Assembly (NCBI GenBank): GCA_028622995.1 | Contig: JAJQJQ010000019.1 | Location: forward strand, 868,001 to 932,000 | From: Panagrolaimus kolymaensis | Lineage: Eukaryota > Nematoda > Chromadorea > Rhabditida > Panagrolaimidae | Reading direction: 5' to 3' | Length of the DNA stretch: 64,000 nt | Shown: piece after piece, positions 51,301 through 61,540 of the stretch | Numbering within the stretch: position 1 is the first letter of the stretch | How the letters are laid out: every line of letters starts with the position of its first letter | Program-made: the position numbers and the translations under genes | Notes under the pieces: generated by a model | Seen by the model: the letters and a program-made list of their open reading frames with translations, nothing else | Database searches by the model: none | What the model was told of the DNA's origin: nothing

Positions 51301-52230
51301 AAAGTCCATGTAAAAAAAGTTCTTAGTGAAAGAGTTTTAACATTTTTTTGACATTTGGATATCTGAAAAATTTAACGTTAACTTTCTAAAATATAAGTCA
51401 ATATTTTCCCTCTCAAAAAAATTTCGTTTTCGGTAAAATAAGGAAATTTTTAAGAATCAATTTTTTCCAATAGCTTTGTCTTATAACAGTTTTTATTATT
51501 TTTAATTTAAGAAAAAATTTTGGAACTGTCATTAAAAAGTTACATGGAATGTATCATAATGCAGTTTTTTATTTTCAAAAAATTTAACGTATTCTATTAA
51601 TCGAATTCAGTTTAAAATATACACTTTGTTAAAAAAAAGGTTTTTTATGCGAATTATATGACCATGATTTAATTTAGATTACAGTTTTAAAAAATTTAAA
51701 TTTTTAGATGTTTTTAAAATAGCTTTAACTTCAAAAAATAAGAAGATACAGTTTATTTTAACTAAATATAATTATTGTAAAATTATTTTCCATAATTTAC
51801 TTAAGAATATAGTTTAACTTTGCAAAATTTATAATTACTAGAATTAATTGATTATTCAGTTTTTTTTCAAAATTAAAAAGTTGTTATTCGTCCGTTCAGT
51901 TTACAGTCAATTTTTCTTTCGTCCAAAATCCATATATTCGTTATTTTATTTTTTAAGGAATGTCAACGTTCATTTGATGGTGGAGCATTTTTTGAACACA
52001 ACGGTTCACCATATTGTGAACAACATTTTCATCAACAACGTGGTTCACTTTGTAATGAATGTAAAAAACCCATATCTGGAAGATGTGTTTCAGCGATGGG
52101 AAATAAATATCATCCCGAACATTTTTGTTGTTCATATTGTTCTCGACAATTAACTCGTGGAACCTTTAAAGAAGCTAATATGCGTCCATTTTGTCATAAA
52201 TGTTATGGAAAAATTAATAATCCTAATTAA
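45396..52230 (+). CDS. pxl-1: paxillin, LD motifs plus four LIM domains
   Basis: Exons of the long form: 45396-45492, 48856-49045, 49321-49423, 49595-49897, 50950-51180, 51958-52230; 398 residues, in frame. The N-terminal third carries two leucine-rich LD motifs ([11 protein letters not shown] in exon 2, [13 protein letters not shown] in exon 4) that bind partners such as FAK, vinculin or GIT in other animals. Four LIM zinc domains follow: CAACEKPI...[15 protein letters not shown]...[14 protein letters not shown]...CFICQ and CNECKKPI...CCSYC...CHKC, each with its zinc ligands. Paxillin is a scaffold at integrin adhesions; in C. elegans PXL-1 acts at muscle dense bodies and in pharynx. The start is alternative: a second ATG exon at 48337-48388 has the same exit phase and gives a 383-residue form. 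An alternative last exon may lie at 52,903-52,973. The long introns carry the CAGTTT array and one palindromic element. Confidence 0.93.
48288..48303 (+). promoter_or_regulatory. putative trans-splice acceptor for short paxillin form
   Basis: TTTGTTTTTCTTAG is followed by a 33-nt leader with an in-frame stop for any upstream exon and then the ATG at 48,337. Cis-joining to exon 45396-45492 would hit that stop, so this acceptor fits a separate promoter with spliced-leader addition. The preceding motif-free zone (about 47,940-48,300) would be the internal promoter. Confidence 0.5.
48337..48388 (+). CDS. pxl-1: alternative first coding exon of paxillin
   Basis: Starts with ATG, encodes 17 residues ([17 protein letters not shown] plus one base) and ends before GTGAGA. 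Its exit phase equals that of the exon at 45396-45492, so both can join the LD-motif exon at 48,856 and keep the frame. This is the usual pattern of alternative promoters. Confidence 0.6.
49956..50312. mobile_element. palindromic MITE-like element in paxillin intron
   Basis: A 357-bp inverted repeat with arms of about 150-175 bp, judged by eye to be about 85-90% alike, around a short A/T spacer. The outer ends are TCAATATCTGTAAGAATCGAG and its complement; inner parts share AAGTTCTATAAGCAG/CTGCTTATAAAACTT and AAATCTCCGTAATTGAC/GTCAATTACGGAGATTT. It has no open frame. ATCCAG stands on both sides (about 49,931 and 50,319) and could be a target duplication if the element is slightly longer. It interrupts the CAGTTT array, which has no copy inside it. 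A related end fragment lies at about 227-249. A foldback miniature DNA transposon is the likeliest reading; the transcript would form a long hairpin. Confidence 0.8.
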
Positions 52231-52902
52231 TAAATAATTTTTATATTTGTTTCGTTTTTTTTATTTTTTGAGTTTCATGTAGCAATATTTTATACAGTTT
52301 TTTTAAATTAAAAAATGAGAGTTGATTTTTAAATATGGCTGAAATTCTGAACAGTTTTTAATTTAATTTTGGAAAAAAAATCTCCATCGATTTCAATGCC
52401 CTTTTTTTTTAATCCAGTTTTTTATTAAACAAAAAAATTCTTTGACTTTTCGGAAAAGAAAAAACCAAAGTTTTTTTGATATCGTTTGCTTTTAGAAATG
52501 GAACTAAAGCCCCAAAAAAATGTAAATAGTCAGTTAAAAATCAGCTCCTCAAAATCCCATTTACAGTTTTTTTAAATTTCTGTGAAGTTAATTAACTTAA
52601 AAATGTGTTTATTGCTATAACCAAAAAACATAATTCTAACTTACATACTTATGTGTCTTAACTCACCAAATTCTTTATTTCTTACTTTTTTCGGAGTTTT
52701 TAATAACATTTTTTTAATTCCCTTTTTTCAAAATCTGCTCAGTTAAAAAAATTCCAAAAAACTTATTACTTATTAATTCCTTATTTTTCATTTATTCATC
52801 ACTTTACTTTACTTTTTGTTGTTTGTTTTTTCACTTTTAAATTTTTATGAATTTCCAAAAAAGACAATATATTTTTTTTATTCTGTATTTATTTATTATA
52901 GG

Positions 52903-52973
52903 CCGATTCACATTTTGCTCAACAATGCCCCATGCAAGTGACATATTTTGAAGAGGAAGAAGAATATTATTAA
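52903..52973 (+). CDS. pxl-1: candidate alternative last exon of paxillin
   Basis: Behind a TTATTATAG acceptor there is an open stretch of 23 codons with an acidic end (EEEEEYY) and a stop, followed by AATAAAAG near 53,020. The entry phase is 0, which fits a splice from the end of exon 5 (51,180) or exon 4 (49,897) and would give a paxillin form lacking LIM4 or more. Support comes from the CAGTTT motif, which continues from the stop at 52,230 to 52,745 as if that stretch were intron. No transcript evidence is available. Confidence 0.4.
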
Positions 52974-53102
52974 ATTTACTTTTTTTTATTGCAATTTTTG
53001 TATTTCAAGATTTTATAAAATAAAAGATTTATTAAACGAAATAATTTTTCAAGCCTTTAATTAATCCAACATATAGGCAAACATTTTTTGTTGTTATCAA
53101 AA

Positions 53103-55503
53103 TCAAACTGATGGATTCTTTATTCCTGCTGACACAAGATAAACAAAATGCTCTTTTAACCCTTTTTCATCATCGCCCAATTGAGCTAAAAGGTCATGTA
53201 ATCCATTATAATCGCATCCATATGTTTCAAAAATTCCATTATTGATTAAAACATTATTTTCCATAACACTAGCTTTTCCGTCGTTTAAATAAAAAGAATA
53301 ATCACCAGAAAATTTATTACCCACTAAAACGCGGTTATAAATATTTGGATTTAGCAACCTTTTTCCTTTCTTTGCCAAAAAAAGCAAATTGCTTGAAAAT
53401 GCAATTTTATTTTAACCGATCGCTAGTGCATGGCTTCATTAATTTTTTGCCTTCTTTTTGCTGGATGGCATTGACAGAAGAAGAGAAAAAAAGTGCCGCT
53501 TTAAACAATTGTGAAAAGAAACCAAAAAATATTTCTAAACGCACCGTATTCAAAATTTTGTTTGGCAAGAACGCAATTAACATTATGAGAATGTGCGAAC
53601 TTAACAAAAACTTGATCAAAATCTAAATCATGACCAATTGCATCACACATGTCTTTATTTTGTGCAGGTAATAAGCTATTTTGAGGTTGAGCAATTATAA
53701 ACATAAATGTTTTATCTCCAAGTGGTATACGCTTGAATGATTCAGGTATGTTACATTGCACGAAAGAAGGATTTTTATCTTGAGTTACAAAAACAGCAAA
53801 TTGACAATTTCGACAAATATATTTTCCTTCTACAATCATTTCGTCGCTAAAATTCATTTTTTTTAAATATCAATCAATTGCGTGAAAAGGATTGAAATGA
53901 ATTGGTTAAACTTACTATTCGCCATATCTATCAGCCAACCATTGTTGCATTACCTTTGCTTTATTTTCTGCATTTCCACCGGCTTTTAATATTTCTAAAC
54001 CTTTATTGTCAATATCGGTTGTCCAAAATTTTTTCTTAAAAAAAATTGAAGGATAGTATTTTTTCAAAAGTTAACAACAACAACTATACTTCGCATGTTA
54101 TCTTTTCGTTGTTCAACAATTCATCAATGGTTTTAACATCTTCGATAAAAGCATTAATAGAATCATTTCGAAGTGCAGCGTTTTTATGTTTAATTGATTC
54201 ACAAAATGGAAGGATAATTGACTAAAAAAAATATAGAAGTTTTCAAACACATATTACGCGGAAGTTTAAGTAAGCTAGCTGTATTTATTTTTTTATAATT
54301 AATTAACTTACAATATATTTAATATAATTATAATATAAGCTTTGAAATTTCGCATATTCTTTATAAACGCAACCATCCTTTTTAAGCAGCAATTTTTTAA
54401 GTCCACCATTTTTCAAAATGATTAACATAGTCTTAAATTTTGTGGGTATCTAATTTGTTTTATGGCTTATATTAATTATGAATTACTTACAGTAACGATA
54501 TGGCTGGGATCATTGGTTTTGCAATCGTCACCAAAATCTGGATAATCTCCGGGATATTTTAAATAACTTTTAAAACTTTTCATAAGATATTCCGTCTTTG
54601 CTTGAACATTCTAAAATGCCTCAATTTTTTTTTTTAAAGAAGGGAGCCACGTTTTTCATAAGTTCTAAACTTACATCCTCAAACTGAATTTCTCTATTTT
54701 CTGCAATAATTTCCGAAACAGCTTCCTTTATTTCAATTGACATGGTTTGGAATCCCTCATCTAATTGTTTTTCAATTTCGCTCAAATCTTTTGAAATTTC
54801 AGCTACGGCTTCTTTAATTTCTGTTGACATTCGATTAAACCCATCATCAATTTGTTTTTCCATTTGTTCAAGTTTTTCCAATTCTGGACTCTTAAAAATT
54901 TGAATAATTATAAAAATTCTTTGTTTTTTGTTTTGTTTTATTAGTTACCTTTCCTTCGGGAATAAAAGCAAATGCAATTTCTAAAACGGCTGCAGCAGGT
55001 TCAATAAAGGATGCAACGGCTACAACAGTTTTAAGAATATTTTTTACTTTTTTTACATCGATTGATTTTAAAGCCTTTCCTATGGCATTTGCAGCTTTTT
55101 TGACATCATCCGCGTGAATAATGGCATCCTTAACTATAGTTTTGGGCAAATCTTTTGCAGCTTTTTCAATTTTATCTTTTGCTTTATCAGCAACAGCCGC
55201 GATCGAAGCTTCCGTAATTTTTGTATTATTAAAATTATCGACATTCTGAGCGTCAGAAATTTTGGAAGCAATATGTTCAATTTCATGGATAACTTTTGTA
55301 CCACCTTGAATCACTATTTTACTACCTTGTTTTATAGCCTGACCTTCTCCGCCGCTATGCTTTCCTGAGCTTCCTATGTGAGGAGGTCCTGAATCTGTCT
55401 TAAGATCCACATGTACAGGAAGATATATATGTCGAGCACAACAGCCATGAAGCACCATGAACAAAATCATTAAAGACATTGCAAAAAAGATAACCTTTGC
55501 CAT
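53103..55503 (-). CDS. secreted protein of unknown family, coiled-coil part
   Basis: Eight exons, 5' to 3': 55503-54949, 54890-54675, 54610-54491, 54431-54312, 54221-54090, 54034-53916, 53846-53612, 53369-53103; 587 residues, all joins in frame (the last acceptor, GGCAAAG, is weak). A clear signal peptide (about residues 1-23) ends at CCA. Residues 25-60 are Gly/His-rich; 60-185 form Ala/Lys-rich helices ending in a hydrophobic stretch (VVAVASFIEPAAAVLEIAFAF); 186-257 are two near-identical heptad blocks with the phrase MS.EIKEAV.EI, a coiled coil. The C-terminal half is mixed alpha/beta with CRNC and an aromatic-rich region. I do not recognise the family. Secretion, the internal repeat and the single hydrophobic stretch are what can be seen. 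A minus-strand TATATA lies near 55,752-55,758. Confidence 0.75.
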
Positions 55504-56269
55504 GATTATTGGAACCCTAAAATAAATTTATTTTTCATTTTTGAACATTGTAAAACCAATCTCGAAACCAATGTAATAAATCTCTGATTTTTCTATAGAA
55601 AAACCAGCAAAATTTTAAGACAACGAATCGGCGTCGAAAATTTTTTAGGATAAAAACTAAAACATTGAAACATTTTTAGGCAAACTTTATTCCTATGAAA
55701 ACTGAAATCTAGCCTCTTTTTCTCTTTCACTTTTATAGTCGTTGATGCTTATATATCGTGGCTCAGAAAAAATAAAAAGCGAATTTATTATAACAAAATT
55801 AAGTTAAAAGCTTTATTATTATTTAAATGAATTTTTATATGTTTTTTTATTATTGTTAAAAGCATTTTCGGTTTTTTTGTTTGAAGTTTGCAAACGGCTA
55901 ATGTAAGCCATAAAAAAGTTTTCAAAAATACGTTTCAAATAAAAATCAATGAGTAACGTAAATGAGTTTATTGAAAATTAATTCATAGTGGACGAGAGCT
56001 TTCCTACACCCATAGCTTTCTGGAATTATTACACATTTTTATTATTAAAAAATATCAAAGGTTTTTCTTTCTAATTTCAAATGTTTCGGATATTTTGGAA
56101 TGATTGGTAAAATTTCAAACTATGTTTTTCAAAAAAAGTCATAATAACATTTCCCGCTTTATTTAGTTTATAATTATTATTGGTAAAAAAATATTTACAC
56201 AAACAAATATATGAATTTAATTTCCTTTTTTTGTATAAAACCCAAAGATTTTTTATAATTAATTTAAAT
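55504..56269. other. intergenic, promoter of the secreted-protein gene
   Basis: A/T-rich, no gene seen. The left part contains CTTTTATAG and TATATA near 55,730-55,760 that could serve the minus-strand secreted-protein gene. The right end holds the 3' end of the small gene that follows. Confidence 0.4.
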
Positions 56270-56738
56270 TTAAATATTTAAATTATCAACGACGATGAGC
56301 GAAATGGGTGCATAAAGTCGAAGGGAATCAAAAAAGGATTGAGCATCTTTAACAGTGAAACCTTTTTTCAAGCCATCTTCAATATCCACAACAATATTAG
56401 TTTTGCCAAATTTTTCACCGGGTAAACATCTAAAAAATAATTAAATTTATATTAATAATTTTTCGTTGTAAGACAAAGAAAAAGTTTATTTATTACCTTC
56501 GAAAATCAACGGCCCAATAAATATTATTTATTGATTTTCCCCATGTTCGAAGGATACCATATTTACTGTTTTCTTGTGAATCAAAATATGCAACTCGAAG
56601 ATCTCGAGTTCGAATAATCTTTGGTTTCATTAAAGGAAAAAAGTATCGTTTAATTATGAGGAAATCTTCTGTAAGCGTGACGAAATCATCCTCGTAATGG
56701 ATGGTACCAAAATCATCTGGAATTGATAGGGCGGGCAT
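56270..56738 (-). CDS. small uncharacterised cytosolic protein, PH-like strand pattern
   Basis: Two exons (56738-56497 and 56429-56270) give 133 residues, in frame. The protein has alternating hydrophobic strands (DDFVTLTEDFLIIKRYFFP, KIIRTRDLRVAYF), then WGKSINNIYWAVDFRRC, then KTNIVVDIEDG and a C-terminal helix KDAQSFFDSLR. That order, seven or so strands and one helix, recalls a small pleckstrin-homology-like fold, such as the bacterial PH domain family, but I cannot name an orthologue. No signal peptide or membrane segment. A TTTTTCAG acceptor about 30 nt before the ATG may receive a spliced leader. Confidence 0.75.
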
Positions 56739-56767
56739 TTTTTCTGTTGTTTGGGAATTAATTTGTT

Positions 56768-56785
56768 CTGAAAAATAAGAAAAAA
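56768..56785 (-). promoter_or_regulatory. putative trans-splice acceptor of the small gene
   Basis: On the minus strand CTTATTTTTCAG stands about 30 nt before the ATG at 56,738, with no coding exon visible behind it. Confidence 0.4.
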
Positions 56786-58731
56786 TTAGCTTAAAATTTT
56801 AATTTAAATAATTTTACAGAAGGCACACACGAGATTTGAAATCAGATAAGAAAAAGCTAACGATGAAAGTTTTTTTTTTGAAAAATATTATAAAAAAGAC
56901 AAAAATGGAATTACAAAAAAAAATATTCCTTCACCGTAAAAAAAGAGAGACGATGTCTTCAAGCCAACTGCTTCAAGAAAATGAAAGCATTATTTCTTCT
57001 TTTTTTGATTATTTTTCCATTTTTCCTTGCTTTCTTAAATACAGATTTCTAAGACTCCAAAGCTCTTTGAATTCTTGCTTTCTTTTTTTTGAAAAAATGC
57101 ATTGACGCGTGTATTAAAAAGGATTTAGCCGCCCATATTTACATTTTTTTGAAAGATGATAACAATTTTTTTCATCTTTTTAAAATCCACCCTCACCTTT
57201 GATGTCTTTTAATATCCGGGATTAACTACTTACTTAACTACCAACAATAATAAATATCAAAAAAGAAAGGGCTTAGAAGAAAAATAAAATTTTTTTAAAA
57301 GGCAACGACGTTAATGAAAATTTCTTCTTTGCTTTACAATTTTTGCTTTACTATATTTCATTGAACAGAAGCAAGCTAATAGGAAATTAAAAAGATATGA
57401 TGATGACATTCCAAGAAGGCTGGCTAGCGGCTATCTTTGAAAGGGCAAAAAAAAAAACAGGGAAGAATAATTTTTTTAAAACTATAAACTTTCTTTCTTT
57501 TTTTTGTTGGAAAACACTTCCATCCAAGTTTTTTTATTATTTTTTTGCTTGGAAGAAATTTAAAAATAAAAATATGTTTGTTTTTGGAAGTAACTTTTAT
57601 GGCTTCTTGTTGTTTATTTGCTTGCTTGCTAAATAATAATTTCATAAAAAAAACTATACTAATCTCAAAAATAGTTTTGTACAACAAAAAAATAAGAAAG
57701 ATTATGGTCGATGGCGATGGCGTCGGTGGTAATAAACATAAATAAATCCCTTTAAGAAGATTTCTAAATTTATCTTTTTTACTTTTCTTTTTTTATATTT
57801 TTGCTAAATAAATTCTTTTTGAGATTTTAATTTCTTAAAAAGCTTATAGCAGCAACCAAGCACTTGATGATAATAATACAAATTTTAAAAATCTCTCTCT
57901 ATCTATCTCTCGAAGGCATTTATTAGTTAGTATCTTTTGCAAATTCCAATTAAGCTCTCTTTAATTTTTTTTAATAACTATTTTAAGGATATGTAAGGAG
58001 GAGGAGGAAAGGAAAAAAAATGTATTTGGATATTACGTCAAAAGGTTTTATTGTTTTTGATGCTTGCTTTAAAGTGGTGGTGTCATTGAATTCTGGAATG
58101 TTATGTTTTCTTTTTTTTTACATAAAAAATAAAAAAAATGACGTACTAAAAAAACAAATACAAAATATATCAAAAAAATGATAACATAAAAAATATTTGC
58201 AAAAAAAATTCCTAAAGCAATGATTTATCATAACTCAAAACATTATTCAAAAATATTTTTATAATTGATCGTGTCGAAGTTAAAGAAAATTCCAAAAATA
58301 CATAATTTACATCCAAGAAGATTTATTTTTTGGACATCAACACAACTATTATTTTTTTTCTATGATACATATGTTTCTTGAATTTTCTTAAAAAAACATG
58401 TTTTAACCTTTGACATTTTTTTTATTATCCAAAAATAAATGATGCAAAAAAAAGAACCTTGAGCAACAACAAAAAAAAGAAGAGATTATTAAAAAATAAC
58501 TTTAGAAATTTGAATTCCAGTAACAAAAAAAAATAAATGATAGTTGTTTGTATTTTGTTTTCTCCTTATTTTTGTTTTTGATGCATCAAATATACCAACG
58601 ACAACGACGCATTCCAAATATTCGCTTTCTTCAACTGAATTTTTTTATTAAAGGATAATGGATAAGGATAGGAAAGAATGCATATTATTTTTGTTATTTG
58701 TAAAGAAAGAAAAAATAAAAGATGATGATGT
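56786..58731. other. intergenic, no supported gene
   Basis: About 1.9 kb of A/T-run sequence. Features worth noting are only a CTCTCTCTATCTATCTCTC microsatellite near 57,892-57,911 and GGAGGAGGAGGAAAGG near 57,996. Open frames have no domain and consist of A/T-run codons. Confidence 0.45.
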
Positions 58732-59104
58732 CTAAAATTCAAAAGAGTTGCTTTCTAAAAAACCATCCAACGATTTGCTGCGCAATTCGTGTAATGCATC
58801 ATCATTATCACACGCTAACCCTTCATAATCACGACCATTACAGGCATAATAATGACCGCCAAAACTTGCATGTTCCTGAACTGTAAGTTTCCATTATGTC
58901 TTTATTTTTATAACCTGTGAACCAATTCTAGAATATTGGTAATTCCTCTTCACACAGATAAAGAAAAAAAAACATAAGAAAGTTGGCCAATAAAATCAAT
59001 AAAATTGCTTGAAAATGTCTTTGACCATGTAAATATTTATTTTTGTTATTAATTCTTTTACCTGAAAATAAAAAAGTATCTTTAATTGATTGATCTAAAA
59101 ACAT
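58732..59104 (-). CDS. possible small two-exon protein, unknown
   Basis: The downstream exon (58880-58732) is clearly less A/T-biased than its surroundings and reads as 49 residues with the phrase HYYACNGRDYEGLACDNDD and a Ser-rich acidic end. The upstream exon (59104-59062) supplies ATG and 14 residues and ends in TTTTCAG before GTAAAAG; the two join in phase to 63 residues. A GAATTCAG acceptor directly before the ATG may be a trans-splice site. The gene is divergent from the KANSL2-like gene 210 nt away and could share its promoter. No family recognised; the second exon might instead be the end of a larger gene. Confidence 0.42.
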
Positions 59105-59314
59105 TCTGAATTCAACCTTTAAAAAAAATGGCAAGCTTTTTACTAGAAAAATTTGTTTTCAAAGTTCCCATTAATATTGGCTTTATGCAACCATTTGCTA
59201 TTGTTTCACATTTGCACGAGAAGAATTTTTTTCGATGTCAAACAATTTGAAACTTTTCAAGCTTCAATCATTAATTTTGTTAATTAATTTGTTCTGTTGA
59301 ATTTTGTTTTTACA

Positions 59315-61208
59315 ATGAAAATGAATTTATGCAAAGTGAGATATTGCTATTTGAAAGCTGTAGAAAGTTCAGAATATTGTTACAAGCATGTCAATGAAGA
59401 AATTGCTATGACTGAATCGCCAAAACCGAAATGTTCTTTTATTTCTGCAACCAAACAACGATGTGAAGAAAATGTCACCAAAGAAAAAGAATTATGTGAA
59501 CGAGTAAGTTTAAATTTATCCTTTTCTGATATTCTAAACGTTTGTTTTTAGCATGCTCACGTTCGACGAATGCTTGCTAAATCTCAAAAGGATTTTTCTG
59601 AAACAGTGAATTACATAAGCTCAAATGAATTTTCAAATTATTCAATTGTTCCACAAGAAGATAGCGTTCAAAGTATCGATGTTACTAAAGAAGATATTGC
59701 AAAAGCAAGAAAAACTTATGTGTAAGTTACTATTATTCTTTATTATGTATTACTTTAACCTTTCGTTGTTTTAGCAAAAGAAATGACACAACTTTTGCTC
59801 GACTTGCATACGAAAGCTACCTGAAAGAATTTGGTAAAGAATGTGACAAAGCTTTCGATGAATTTATTGGATCACCTGAAGGAAGAAATTTGATCAAAAA
59901 TGCTCGATTACAAGAAAGTGGAAATGATGTTTTGCTGAGAGTTATGGTAGAATATGAACGAAAAAAGATGGAACGAGATGGCTATTGGAAAGATATGATA
60001 AAAAGAGGTGAAGAAAAGCTGGAGTATCTAAGAAAACTTGCTGCTGAACAAGAAAAAATGGATATGGCTAAAGTGAGTGAAATGAAAATTGCTGCTTTAA
60101 AACATAGCTATTGCACGGAAAGCTAACTTAAATTGTGAAACAGCAGTACCATTAGCTATGCTGTTATTAATTATCACTAACTTTGGAATTTTCTAACATT
60201 TACTTTTTCAGGATGATTCCGCGATTGTCAAAAATACTGTCGACTTCATGTGTGATTTGGTTGCGTGCAAAATCCCTCCATATGATCCAAGAATTCCTTT
60301 CGATTGTATGTTCTGTTCATGTGATTTCTGTTTATTCATTTTCCCTTTTTAGATAAGAAAAAAAGCTGCTTCAAACTATCATGTTCAAAGTGTCCTCGAC
60401 TTGCTGTTTTCAAAGGTCTTTGTGATTACCATTCTCGTGATCCAGCTTTTGATGATGAAGACAAACTTGGCCCGTCGGAAGTTATCGATGAAGATGCTGG
60501 TGAAACGAATTCGCTCGAACAATCAAAAACCTCCAATCAATTATTTATTCATGGGAAAAGTTCTGATAAAGAAGTGGCGAAGAAATCAACTCCACGAAAT
60601 ACATACAGCAATTGGAGCACTCGTTCTCAGCATGGTCTCATCGCAAATTTACCATCAACAAGTGACTTATTTATTCGTACTGCAAGAAATGCTCGATATC
60701 CATTGGTCAATGCATATACTCCATCATATCCAACAATGTCATCATCAGCATCATCGTCGGCAGCTTCATCACCAAAGAATAATATTCGAATGGCAAATCC
60801 AACATTTTCTCGTACGCTTCAACTTGGACATCCACCAAATCGGAATGTTAGAATAGAAGGACAAATGTATCGAGCAATTTCATCAACTGATCGTCCACCT
60901 CAAAATGTTATCCAGTATCGTTATAATCAAACAGCATATGATCCTGAATTTCGTCCTAAAATGCAACGGCTACATATTTCTGCACCTCCTGGACAAGTTA
61001 TTCGTCATCAACAAATTGTTCGTCAACCAACATATCGAATAGTTCAACAATGTGCAACTCCTATTGTTCGAGTTGTTACTACTGCTCCCGTTCCTCGTAA
61101 CATTACTCCGGTAATTTGTTTCTAAACTTTTCCTATTTTTGATTATTTGGTTTTTAGCAAACTAAACCATCATCAACGAAAGATCACGTCACCATTTCAA
61201 AAAGTTAA
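59315..61208 (+). CDS. KANSL2/INO80D-like protein with two C3Hc3H zinc domains
   Basis: Six exons (59315-59503, 59552-59721, 59775-60072, 60212-60305, 60353-61110, 61158-61208) give 519 residues. Two Cys/His domains mark the family: CKVRYCYLKAVESSEYCYKH continued by CSFISATKQRCEENV...CERHAHVRR (residues 5-75), and CFKLSCSKCPRLAVFKGLCDYH (about 256-278). Between them is a charged helical stretch; the last 200 residues are Ser/Pro/Arg/Gln-rich and probably disordered. These domains occur in KANSL2, a subunit of the NSL histone H4 acetyltransferase complex with MOF, and in INO80D of the INO80 remodeller, so a nuclear role is likely. The length (519) is nearer KANSL2 (about 490) than INO80D (about 880-1000). 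The gene converges with the bc1 core gene; AATAAA lies near 61,278. Confidence 0.8.
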
Positions 61209-61540
61209 AGCTTTGTTATTCTTGTTTTTTTTGTATCTCATTTTTGTGTTTGTTATATTGTATTGTTTCATTGTAAAAATAAATTTTGTTATTGAAATTT
61301 TGTCTTTTTTTGGGTTCGGTAGTTGCTTGAAATGAAGCATTTGTCGTTGTATGTAAAATGATCCTTTGTTAAGTTATTGCACAACTTAGAGAAAGAAAAA
61401 TCTGCATTGAAGAAGCTGTAGTTGCTATTTACAAAGACACAAGTAAAAGTTAGAAAAATAAAATTCATTTATTGCACAAATAATATATTACATACAATAA
61501 AGCATACATAAACTAATTCATTTTTATATTATAAAATCAT
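61209..61540. other. convergent 3' regions
   Basis: Short spacer between two convergent genes. AATAAA on the plus strand near 61,278 serves the KANSL2-like gene; AATAAA on the minus strand near 61,469 serves the bc1 core gene. No other feature. Confidence 0.6.

Larger units (their letters stand above)
45560..52745 (+). repeat. CAGTTT intron motif array, paxillin gene
   Basis: The printed (sense) strand has the core CAGTT about 70 times in the introns, for example near 45,943, 46,017, 46,090, 46,156, 46,191, 46,273, 46,328, 46,386, 46,437, 46,496, 46,541 and 46,579, usually as CAGTTT plus A/T. The opposite orientation (AACTG) appears only about three to five times. Exons are nearly free of it. 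Motif-poor zones lie at about 46,600-46,790, 46,810-47,250 and 47,940-48,480, and across the palindromic element (49,956-50,312). It continues behind the stop codon (52,297, 52,351, 52,416, 52,530, 52,564, 52,740) and stops before 52,903. Confidence 0.9.

Noticed and set aside
53345..53626. 93-residue plus-strand frame over the last intron of the secreted-protein gene
   Set aside because: It is antisense to a spliced gene whose exons on both sides join in frame; no domain.
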